The notes beneath the pieces are model-generated. The model saw only the letters and a program-made list of their open reading frames with translations, was not told the DNA's origin and ran no database searches. A program made the translations under genes and the position numbers. From contig CADAGC010000010.1 of assembly GCA_902787365.1 (NCBI GenBank), forward strand, positions 1-37,662: a stretch of DNA of 37,662 nucleotides, read 5' to 3'. Below are positions 30,080-37,662 of the stretch, piece after piece (the stretch's first letter is position 1; each line of letters starts with the position of its first letter). This DNA comes from an uncultured Ruminococcus sp. GTDB lineage: Bacteria; Bacillota; Clostridia; Oscillospirales; Ruminococcaceae.

Positions 30080-33000
30080 ATTCCTCGTCCTTTGCCTTTT
30101 TGCCGAGGGCATCGTTAAGCTGCAATACTATCTCGCTGAAATAGCGCCTGCTTACGTCGCTGATTCTGAGGAAGCCCTTTTCCTCTTTGTTGTAGTAATA
30201 AGGCTGGCTGCCTGCTTTGTAGAATATCAGCTTTTCGGTGGTAACTTCCTCGCCCTCGAAATCATACACCACAATGCTCGTGCCCGAGAATGTCAGCATA
30301 ACGCCGAAGCCCTCTTTGGTTTGCGTGCCGTCAGCGTTTCTCACCCTGCGTGCGATGTCGTCACGGTAGAAGTAGAAGAACCACCCTGCGTCCTCAGCCT
30401 GCCCCTTGTACCAGCCGAGCTTGGTCATCTTGTTGATAAGTGTCAGGCTGTTGAGCTCTATATTCTCAAAGCGTGTGAGCTTGTTGGCATTCAGTTCACC
30501 CTCTTCAGGCAGATAAACGGCTCTGTCAAGCTGCGAAAAAGGCTGCTTTATCTCAAAATCTTCAAGCTGCTCACGCCAGCCGTCAAGCTGCTCTTTATTA
30601 AGCTCTATCGGGTGAACAAGGCCTATTTGCGCACCCTCGGGCAGGGTGTATTCATCACCCTCCATATCGGTAAAGCTGCCGTCATCCATATAGCGGAATG
30701 TGGTTTTAAGCTCACTCCCCTCATAAACGCCCCATATAAGGCCAATGGCAAAGCAGTTCATCACGGCATTTTTAACAAAGAGCTCGTTCCACTTTTGCTG
30801 TGACCAGCGCCTGTCGCACATCAGCACGTATTCAAGTCTTGCACGCTGTGCTGTTATAACGTTTTTGAGCTGTTTTTTCAGCTCCTTGAACTCGTCATAG
30901 GCTGCCTTTGATTTGTCGGGGTCGTCATTTGCGCCGGGCTTAGGCAGGTTCTTTACCTTTTTCTCGCCGCTGAATATCTCAAGCTCCAATGTTGGGGCTA
31001 TGTATACCTTGAACTGCCTTGCGCCGTAGTCAAACTCACGGCACTTGTTCTCATCAAACCCCAAGTCGGGCACTATCTTGTCGGCAAGCTCTTCGGTGGT
31101 AAGCCCCAGCGCTTCGGCGGCGTTCATCATAGCGTCGCCTGCCGCCGCACGCACCTGCTTGTTCTTGAATTTCCTTGACATATTGTCAACGTTCATTAAA
31201 GCCTCGCTGCTGCCGTCGAGCGCCATAGCCTTTACAGCTTCGGCAGCGATAGCACCACGCATATTCTCTGCCCAGTGCTTGATGCTGTGCATAAACTCCC
31301 TCACCATAGGCAGCCCACCGTGGCAGGCGCAGAAGTAGAGCAGGCACTTTTGCTTGGCCTGTGCGCCGTTATCGCACCAGCGGCCGAAAACCTCGGCGGC
31401 AAAGTTCTCCAAGGCTTTTTTATCAAGCTCGGCGGCGATGTCGTCTGCAAGCTTGCTCCTCTGCGGCTGGGTAAATGATGCATAGCACATCACAAGCGCC
31501 CGCAGGATGTCCTCCCCTGCTTCGCTGCCGTCAGTCTTGTAAACAGGCCCAAACGGCCTATCAAACAGAAAACTCAGCTTGCCCGTTTTGCTTGACTTTG
31601 CAAGCTTTTCAAGCTGCTGCTCCAGACTTATCTCGGCTGTACTGCTGCCCTCGACTGCCGCACCGATAAGTGCGCCTATCTTGGCTCTTATCTTCTCGCT
31701 CTTTTCCGCTTCAAAGGCCTCGCCGAGGGCGCCCATGTAAGCCTCTGCCCCCTGCTTTGATATCACCTCAATTGCAAGCTCACGCTTGGCGCCCTTCTTG
31801 GCTTTGAGAAGTGCAACTATATCATCAGCCCAGCCCTTATGATTGCAAAGAATCTCCGACACCTCGGCTCTTACCGCCTTGCTGCCGTCATCTGCGAGGG
31901 CTAATAACTCGCTCTTGAATTCATTCGGGTGCCTGCCTATAGCCTTAGCGTAGAGTACCCTTGCTGTGGCGCAGAGTTTTTTGAGCTCTACCCCCTTAAG
32001 CCCCTGCCTGCGCTCATCAAACGCATCTATCGCCGCAGCGGTGCATTTTTCCTTTTCAGAATACATATCGTCTATGCATAAACCTACGGCATCAAGCGAC
32101 TGCGTTAGGTCAGCGCCGCTTTCGCACATCATATCTATGGCTTCTTTTATGCCTTCTTCACTATTGACAACAAAGCCTGTGTATTCCTTGACCCTGTAAA
32201 AGCGCCCGTAGGCGATATCGGCAAGCATCATCACAGTCACCGCACGGGCGATGAAATCATCTCTGCCAAAAGCCGTATAATAGTCAAGCTCACTCTGCTT
32301 TTTTGTATAGCCTATCTTCTTTTTGCCTATCTCGGCCAGCGCATCTGCAAGCGCTCTCTGCCCGCAGATGTATTCTCTTATTATCTCGCCGTGGTCATAC
32401 TGAGCTGATATCTCCTCCATTACCCTGCGGCGGGTCTTATTCTGTATGTTGAAAGCCTTTTTGTCATATTCCGCCCCGCTTTGTATCAGCGCATCTTCAA
32501 GCTCCTTTGCGTGCAACGGCTCGCTGCATTGTTTTATCGCCTTTACATAAACGTCTGTATACTCCTTTGCAAGCTTTTGCTTGTGCCACACCTTGCCCCT
32601 GATATTAAGTATATAGTCGGGTGTGACGATAGACGGTTCCTCCTCTATGACCTCATAGATACGCTTTGAGTCTATCTTCATATTTGACAGATAGTTTATG
32701 AGTGTGCGGTTTGCATATATGCTGTCAAGGGATTTAAGCGTGGTCGCAAGTGTATCAAGATAGTGCTTATCAAAGTAAGCGCACTCTGCCATAAGTGTAA
32801 GGCAGTATTCCTGCGCCTTGGCTTCTATCACGTTTACCTTTGAGAATGCTATCACCTTATGCGCAAGGGTCAGCGCTTTCTTAGCACGCTCATCACCCTG
32901 CTCCATCTGGTCAAGCGCATAGATAAGCAAAAGCGCTCTGCCCGAGATGTTGTCTTCATCTGTCAGCTCTGCGGCACGCAGGCAGGTGTCGATATCCTTT

Positions 33001-33452
33001 TTCTCTGGGTGGTAGAATAGATTATTCTGAAGTGCAGCGAACACCGCCCTTATAGCATAGGCTATTGCTTTCCCGTCGTCGGCGTGGCCTGCTTTCAAGC
33101 CACGGCTGAAGAAATTGCGCTCGGTCTCCTCACCTGCCACGCCGTTTAAAAGCCGCCAGCACATAGTGCCGCCCACAGCGTAGATAAAGTTTACATATCT
33201 GTTTATCTTGTCGGCATTTGTGGGGCTTAACAGCTCTTTCTTTATCGCCTTGCGGATAGCGTCAACCCTTTTCCAATCCATAGCGCCACGCAGGTCGATG
33301 CGCTTAACGCCCTTTAAAAGCGACATATCCATCGGCTTGTCCATATCCATAAACTCATCAAAGACCGCAAGATCCTCCTGCGGCACGCCGAAAAGTTCCA
33401 AAGCCGCCGCAAGGCCGCCTATGTTCTTTGAGTCTCCGTTTGCATAAAGCAT
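30078..33452 (-). CDS. DUF4132/MolR-family protein with HEAT-like repeats
   Basis: A very large cytoplasmic protein (1124 residues) of the DUF4132 (MolR/YehI) family, whose function is unknown. The long helical N-terminal and middle part has HEAT-like repeats (roughly 500-600, for example GSKAVRAEVSEILCNHKGW). The C-terminal region (about 820-1050) is the DUF4132 domain, with LEYVLMCDRRWSQQKW, a conserved FAIGLIWGVYE strand and GLVHPIEL. No WGR domain is seen at the N-terminus. AGGAGG precedes the ATG. It is the last gene of a set with SWIM, VWA and DUF5682-like genes, matching the E. coli yehI/Q/P/M group that works with the MoxR ATPase YehL. Confidence 0.88.
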   Translation of the reverse strand: MLYANGDSKNIGGLAAALELFGVPQEDLAVFDEFMDMDKPMDMSLLKGVKRIDLRGAMDWKRVDAIRKAIKKELLSPTNADKINRYVNFIYAVGGTMCWRLLNGVAGEETERNFFSRGLKAGHADDGKAIAYAIRAVFAALQNNLFYHPEKKDIDTCLRAAELTDEDNISGRALLLIYALDQMEQGDERAKKALTLAHKVIAFSKVNVIEAKAQEYCLTLMAECAYFDKHYLDTLATTLKSLDSIYANRTLINYLSNMKIDSKRIYEVIEEEPSIVTPDYILNIRGKVWHKQKLAKEYTDVYVKAIKQCSEPLHAKELEDALIQSGAEYDKKAFNIQNKTRRRVMEEISAQYDHGEIIREYICGQRALADALAEIGKKKIGYTKKQSELDYYTAFGRDDFIARAVTVMMLADIAYGRFYRVKEYTGFVVNSEEGIKEAIDMMCESGADLTQSLDAVGLCIDDMYSEKEKCTAAAIDAFDERRQGLKGVELKKLCATARVLYAKAIGRHPNEFKSELLALADDGSKAVRAEVSEILCNHKGWADDIVALLKAKKGAKRELAIEVISKQGAEAYMGALGEAFEAEKSEKIRAKIGALIGAAVEGSSTAEISLEQQLEKLAKSSKTGKLSFLFDRPFGPVYKTDGSEAGEDILRALVMCYASFTQPQRSKLADDIAAELDKKALENFAAEVFGRWCDNGAQAKQKCLLYFCACHGGLPMVREFMHSIKHWAENMRGAIAAEAVKAMALDGSSEALMNVDNMSRKFKNKQVRAAAGDAMMNAAEALGLTTEELADKIVPDLGFDENKCREFDYGARQFKVYIAPTLELEIFSGEKKVKNLPKPGANDDPDKSKAAYDEFKELKKQLKNVITAQRARLEYVLMCDRRWSQQKWNELFVKNAVMNCFAIGLIWGVYEGSELKTTFRYMDDGSFTDMEGDEYTLPEGAQIGLVHPIELNKEQLDGWREQLEDFEIKQPFSQLDRAVYLPEEGELNANKLTRFENIELNSLTLINKMTKLGWYKGQAEDAGWFFYFYRDDIARRVRNADGTQTKEGFGVMLTFSGTSIVVYDFEGEEVTTEKLIFYKAGSQPYYYNKEEKGFLRISDVSRRYFSEIVLQLNDALGKKAKDEE

Positions 33453-33464
33453 TTTCTTCTCCTC

Positions 33465-35222
33465 CTATAATTTCATATTATAAAGAGCCGAATCAAGGCT
33501 CAGTTTTTTCTTTGCAAGGTCGATATATCGGTATATTGCCGACATCTTTTCAAGCACCTCGGCACTGTTGTCTTCAAAGCTGTGGCGGTAGCGCTCTGCC
33601 GAATCAAAAAAGCCCTTAAGAAGCCTTGAAAAGCTGCCAAGCCCGAAATCAGCCGCAGTATCGACAAGCTCTTTTGTATCGGTCAGCGATGCCCCTATGC
33701 CGCTTCTTAATGCCTCGCACAGCTTGTCGCTCACATCATCAAGCAGCACGCTTATACTGCCGGCATACTTTGCACGCCGATCGGTGTTCTCATACTCTTT
33801 TGGCAGCGTAAAGTCACGCTTTTCAAGCTCCATTATGAAGTCATACATCTCGATCGGGAAGAGTATCAGCTCGCCCTCGTCAAAGTATGCGCTCACAAGC
33901 CATACGAAATACCCCTCGGGGTGTTTTTTCATCTTGCCCAAGTGGCTTTCAAGCTGCCTTATAAGCTCGCCCGTGTATTTTGTATGTTTGGCGGTCATTC
34001 TCACGGCGTTGCCGAAGCTGTCGGCAAGCTCTGCCACAAGCTGCTGGGTCATATCGTCAAACTCATAGCCCATAAGCTTTTTGGGGTGGAAAAAGAAAAG
34101 CCTATCTGTTTCGTCTTTCACTTTTTTCTGTGACAGCTCTACAGCTATCTCACGCAGGTCATCATGAACGAGCCTGCGCAAAGGGGCGCAGTTGAGGTTT
34201 GCACGCTGCTGTGAGATGATTGTCGTCTGCTCTGACGATGACAGCTTGCCGCCCGAGAGTTTTGCCCCTATAAGGCTCATGCGTGAGTGCATAAGGCTCT
34301 TTATCGTAACGCCTGCCCCCCACACCTCTGACGAGCCACGGCGTATTCTTTTAGCACCCTCGTAAAACACAGGCCGAAGATCAGAGTATGACAAAAACCG
34401 CTGCGGGGATTTCTCGTCCATATTGAGAAAATAATATATCTGCCCCGTGTAATCGCCCTCGGTGACGCTTCTTGTGCCAATGGGCAGAATGTCGAGCAGG
34501 CCGCCATAATCCTCATAGGCCGCCTTGAAGCTGCCAAGGTCACTCTCTGTCAAATCGTCGGCAGCAAGCCTGCCCACAAGCCCGGCGCAGCTGCAAAGTC
34601 TTTGCACAAACACCCGCTCGTCAAAGGCCGCACGCCGCCCGATACAATCAGAAAGCCTTGTGCCGACTTCACGCACGGCACGCTCTGCGTCTGCCATTCT
34701 TGCAGCGTGGCAGCGCACGGCTGCTATCTCCAGCCCGTCGGCAGCGCTCTCCTCGGCACGCACAAGCCCCCGCTTAAGTATGCCCGCCAATTGCAGGGCG
34801 CATATATCCGCCGCCTCGTGGACTTTCTTAAGCTCATTTTTTGAAAGCGGCGTATCCTTGACAGGCGGCTCCTGCGGCTGAGGCTCTTCTTTGAGTGCAG
34901 GCTCAGGCTCGGGTGTAGGCTGTTCATCAGGTTGTTCTTCGGTTATACGCATTACTTTTTTGAGCATTATCACCGCCGAAAGAATATGCCTGCACACGCC
35001 CCTTGCAGGGCAGGAACACTCACTATCTTCAAAGGGAACTTTTATCACGCAGCTCTCGCCGCCCGAGAAAAACTCGACGCCCGCTTCTGTCACCTGATAT
35101 CTGAAATCCATTCCCTCGGTGTCTTTAACGGCACGTTTGTAAAGCCCCTTGTTTGCAATCCCTATGAGCTTTTCTTCATTCGCCGCCGCAAGTGCGGTTT
35201 TTAAGGTCTTTTCATCTAACAC
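33465..35222 (-). CDS. SWIM zinc-finger protein
   Basis: A protein of 585 residues whose N-terminus holds a SWIM zinc finger, C69-S-C71 and C77-R-H79 (CxCx5CxH), expected to bind DNA or protein. An acidic Pro/Glu linker (about 97-123) and a helical C-terminal part of about 450 residues without a known fold follow. The start codon is GTG, with AAAGGGG 8 nt upstream. It lies 14 bp after the VWA gene and 12 bp before the DUF4132 gene. By position and domain it corresponds to E. coli YehQ. Actinobacterial clusters pair a similar SWIM protein with MoxR, DUF5682 and VWA proteins. Its substrate is unknown. Confidence 0.88.
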   Translation of the reverse strand: MLDEKTLKTALAAANEEKLIGIANKGLYKRAVKDTEGMDFRYQVTEAGVEFFSGGESCVIKVPFEDSECSCPARGVCRHILSAVIMLKKVMRITEEQPDEQPTPEPEPALKEEPQPQEPPVKDTPLSKNELKKVHEAADICALQLAGILKRGLVRAEESAADGLEIAAVRCHAARMADAERAVREVGTRLSDCIGRRAAFDERVFVQRLCSCAGLVGRLAADDLTESDLGSFKAAYEDYGGLLDILPIGTRSVTEGDYTGQIYYFLNMDEKSPQRFLSYSDLRPVFYEGAKRIRRGSSEVWGAGVTIKSLMHSRMSLIGAKLSGGKLSSSEQTTIISQQRANLNCAPLRRLVHDDLREIAVELSQKKVKDETDRLFFFHPKKLMGYEFDDMTQQLVAELADSFGNAVRMTAKHTKYTGELIRQLESHLGKMKKHPEGYFVWLVSAYFDEGELILFPIEMYDFIMELEKRDFTLPKEYENTDRRAKYAGSISVLLDDVSDKLCEALRSGIGASLTDTKELVDTAADFGLGSFSRLLKGFFDSAERYRHSFEDNSAEVLEKMSAIYRYIDLAKKKLSLDSALYNMKL

Positions 35223-35236
35223 TCACCGCACCCCTT

Positions 35237-36415
35237 TCAGTTAAACATTCTGCCCACGTAGTCGCCCAGCTCATCGGGCGTCAGCGCACCCACGAAAGCG
35301 CCGAGGTCGGCAAGCTTCTGCCCTAAAATCTTGTCATAGGCAGGCGATGCGTCTTCATCAAGGGCTGTAAGAAAGCTAAGCTTTGCGCCGCTTTGGATTA
35401 TGTTCTTTGAAGTGTTCATAAGCGTCGATACGCTGCCGCCCTCGTAGAGGTCTGTCACACACAGTATACAGGTGTCGGCAGGGGTCTTTATAAGCGTTTC
35501 GCAGTAGGAAAGCGCCTTGGCAATATCCGTTCCGCCGCCGAGCTGAACGCTCATAAGCACCTCGGCAGGCTCGTCAACGTGCCCCGACAGGTCAACCACG
35601 CTTGTGTCGAAAATGACAAGGTTTACCTGCGCAAAGGGCAGCTTTGAGATTATCTGCGCCATAACTGCGCTGTAGATGACCGACCCCAGCATCGAGCCGC
35701 TTTCGTCTATCGCTATGATGACGGCCTTCTTGTTGTATTTTTTGACCCGTGAGCTGAAATAGATATCCTTGAGCATTATCTGCTCGTGCTCTTTATCGTA
35801 GTTTTTAAGGTTTCGCTGCACCGTCTTTTTTATGTCAAGATTGCGTGATGTATGTATGGGGCTGCGCTCGTTGCGGTCAAGCCTGCCGAGTGTCGAGCGC
35901 TTAACGCTCTGTTCGAGCCTGCTTGCTATTTGCTGTGCCACCTGCCTTGCAACCTTTTTGGCAGTTTCGAGCACCTCGCCTTTCATAAGGTGCCGCAGCT
36001 GCATTACCGCCTTTAAAAGCCCCATATCGGGCTGCAAGCTTTCAAGCACCTTTTTGTCGGTTATCAGCTCTGCCATATGAAATTCATCAAGCGCCTGCTT
36101 TTCCAAGACCTCGGCGGTGCTTTTCGGGAAAAGCTCACGCACCCTCGATATCCACTTGGCAGCTGTCAGCTGTGAGCCGCCGAGACCGCCGCTGCGGTCT
36201 TCGCCGTCGCCCCTGTCTTTGGGGGTGTCGTGCCTTATATCGTCGCTGTCGCCGTGGCTGTAGAGGTAGTCGAGCAGCTCGTCCATTTCATTAAAGGTCA
36301 TCAGCTGCTTTTCATCGCCCTTGAAGCCAAGGCTCTGCTGTGAAGCCTTGCCGAGTATGAGCCGCCAGCGGTTTACCGACAGGTCTTTTGTTGTCTGTTT
36401 CTCATTTACATTCAT
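35237..36415 (-). CDS. VWA-domain protein, MoxR partner (YehP-like)
   Basis: A cytoplasmic von Willebrand factor A protein of 392 residues. The metal-ion-dependent adhesion site is complete: D237-E-S239-G-S241 (AIDESGSM), T296 (GGGTD) and D322 (VTDLYEGG). The N-terminal 230 residues are helical and carry a long Lys/Arg region typical of VWA partners of MoxR ATPases. Such pairs work as chaperone-like activators (compare RavA-ViaA, CbbQ-CbbO). The ATG overlaps the stop of the upstream gene by 4 bp (ATGA), which couples their translation. It corresponds to E. coli YehP. No signal peptide or membrane segment, so it acts inside the cell. Confidence 0.92.
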   Translation of the reverse strand: MNVNEKQTTKDLSVNRWRLILGKASQQSLGFKGDEKQLMTFNEMDELLDYLYSHGDSDDIRHDTPKDRGDGEDRSGGLGGSQLTAAKWISRVRELFPKSTAEVLEKQALDEFHMAELITDKKVLESLQPDMGLLKAVMQLRHLMKGEVLETAKKVARQVAQQIASRLEQSVKRSTLGRLDRNERSPIHTSRNLDIKKTVQRNLKNYDKEHEQIMLKDIYFSSRVKKYNKKAVIIAIDESGSMLGSVIYSAVMAQIISKLPFAQVNLVIFDTSVVDLSGHVDEPAEVLMSVQLGGGTDIAKALSYCETLIKTPADTCILCVTDLYEGGSVSTLMNTSKNIIQSGAKLSFLTALDEDASPAYDKILGQKLADLGAFVGALTPDELGDYVGRMFN

Positions 36416-37662
36416 ATTTGTTCCCTCTTAAGAATAGCGGCAAGCTCTCTGTCAAGCTCTTTGCCGAATTCAAAAAGCCCCTCGTCTATCGCACGGTCAT
36501 ATAGTATGCTGTCGCTGCTGCCGCCGTATATATCGGCAACTGCCTTAGCTGTTCTCTGTATCTCCTGCGGGGTGAATGATGAAAATGCAAGCCGCAGGTC
36601 TGGCAGCACCTCCATAAAATCCTCACCCGACATTCCCGATATCAGCTTGTCGGCCATTTCTATAAACACGGGGTCTGAAAAAACTATATCTCTCGCCGAG
36701 GAGAAAAGCCCACGCATATATTTTGAGCCCTGCTTCTTTATCTCTGCCGAGCCGCTGAGATAACCTTTCATAGCGGCCTGCGCAAGCAGGCGGTTACCAT
36801 TATCAAAAGCATACAAAAGCCCCAATGCCGCACCGTAGACTGCGGGGTGCTTCTGCGGCTGATTTGTCAGATCAAAAAGTGCGGCATACAGCTCATCACG
36901 CCTTGCTGTAAAGAGCGTATCGCAAAGGCCGTAAAGACGCTTTAGTATCTCTATGCAGCTGCCTGCCTGCTCGTCGGGGACGTTTGCAAGCTGCGACAGC
37001 GAGCCTATCAGCCTGTCAAAGCACTTTTCCAAAAAGAGCAGACTGATGCTGCTGTCATTATCATAAAGCCTGCTTAAGTCATAGAGCATCGAGAAGTAAG
37101 AAAGCCCCTTGCCCACCGACATTATATCGCCGTCTGACGAGAGAATGCTTATTATGACCTCCTGTGCGCCGGGCAGCTCTATTCCGCAGAGAAAGCAGTC
37201 AACAGCCGTTCGTGCCGCAGCATCGCAGCGGCGGGTGCCTTTGAGCGCCCGTGAAGCTACGCTTATGCAGGCCTCCTCGATAGTAAAGCCGTCTGCCGTA
37301 TGGTCGATAAGCGAAGAATCTACCCCCGGGCTGCGCCTGTAGCGCCACACCTCACGCACACGGCTCTTATCCTTTCCTGCGTGCAGGTCGGCGCCCTTTA
37401 AGCGCTCGCAGAAGCCTGTGCCGAGGTAAGCCATTCTGTGGAAAAAGCGGCTCACCGAGAGCGACCTTTCGTTCTTGAAAAGCGACACATCAGATTCCTG
37501 CGCCACAGCGGAATTAGCTTTTAGCCTGTAGCTCTCGCAGAACTTTTCAAAGTCTGCTATCAGCGGCGGCGTGTGCGCTGTGTCGCCTATATGCCCTACG
37601 CCGTCACCCGTCGCAAGCTTTTTGAGTATGTCTATCGGCATGGCGGTGGAGAGGGTCTTTTC
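36412..37662 (-). CDS. DUF5682/YehM-like helical protein, 5' end outside the window
   Basis: The reading frame stays open from the window edge to its stop at 36412. The ATG at 37641 has no ribosome site upstream, and seven more in-frame codons precede it, so I treat this as the C-terminal part (about 415 residues) of a longer protein. It is all-helical with no catalytic motif. A block near the end (VLPDLRLAFSSFTPQEIQR) resembles the C-terminus of DUF5682 proteins such as YehM, which are near 750 residues. That assignment is from memory of the family and moderately sure. It overlaps the VWA gene by 4 bp. A MoxR AAA+ ATPase gene is expected just upstream. Confidence 0.75.
   Translation of the reverse strand, partial: EKTLSTAMPIDILKKLATGDGVGHIGDTAHTPPLIADFEKFCESYRLKANSAVAQESDVSLFKNERSLSVSRFFHRMAYLGTGFCERLKGADLHAGKDKSRVREVWRYRRSPGVDSSLIDHTADGFTIEEACISVASRALKGTRRCDAAARTAVDCFLCGIELPGAQEVIISILSSDGDIMSVGKGLSYFSMLYDLSRLYDNDSSISLLFLEKCFDRLIGSLSQLANVPDEQAGSCIEILKRLYGLCDTLFTARRDELYAALFDLTNQPQKHPAVYGAALGLLYAFDNGNRLLAQAAMKGYLSGSAEIKKQGSKYMRGLFSSARDIVFSDPVFIEMADKLISGMSGEDFMEVLPDLRLAFSSFTPQEIQRTAKAVADIYGGSSDSILYDRAIDEGLFEFGKELDRELAAILKREQI

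Overview
The window looks like chromosome of a Gram-positive, spore-forming-lineage anaerobe of the Clostridia, most likely a Ruminococcus-like gut or rumen bacterium. The clues are spoVG, a Gram-positive LexA, rubredoxin, YdbS/YdbT-type PH proteins, a BspA-like leucine-rich-repeat surface protein, beta-glucanases (GH16 and GH5), a type IV pilin-like protein and moderate GC with very AT-rich spacers. Most promoters I could find have the extended -10 form TGNTATAAT. I see no phage, IS element, CRISPR array, rRNA or tRNA.

Layout. 1-2.8 kb (minus): murC, lexA and a zinc-ribbon membrane protein, divergent from spoVG (plus, 2956-3228). 3.2-11.6 kb (minus): one long tightly packed gene string, zapA-like, U32 peptidase, dut, amidohydrolase, class I fumarase alpha, two bacterial PH-domain membrane proteins and birA, read from a promoter near 11.65 kb. 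birA ends inside the tail of spoVG. 11.7-17.1 kb (plus): a chemotaxis operon cheA-cheW-cheR-cheB-cheW with a strong promoter and terminator. CheA carries a tandem duplicated P2 domain, and cheB has no normal start codon where its ribosome site points. 17.1-19.3 kb (minus): two COG0523/CobW GTPases, one with a long His/Asp/Glu metal-binding tract, the other fused to an OB-like domain. 19.4-22.3 kb (plus): a large secreted BspA-like protein with tandem repeats.

22.3-24.1 kb (minus): GH16 lipoprotein beta-glucanase then intracellular GH5 glucanase. 24.4-25.1 kb (minus): an orphan pilin-like protein behind a control region with several dyads. 25.6-27.2 kb (minus): rubredoxin (52 codons), a HAD phosphatase and a C39-like cysteine peptidase. 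Rubredoxin has a structured leader, and the peptidase has a leader of about 450 nt full of palindromic repeats. 28-30 kb (plus): an NlpC/P60 exported hydrolase, which shares modules with the BspA-like protein, and a SpoU methyltransferase. 30.1-37.7 kb (minus): DUF4132/MolR, SWIM zinc finger, VWA and a DUF5682/YehM-like protein running off the window edge. This matches the E. coli yehI/Q/P/M set and predicts a MoxR AAA+ ATPase just outside.

The genes fall into housekeeping (wall synthesis, SOS, biotinylation, nucleotide hygiene), motility signalling, metal homeostasis, beta-glucan use with surface adhesion, and the poorly understood MoxR/VWA/SWIM/DUF4132 system. The last is the best candidate for an undescribed system here.
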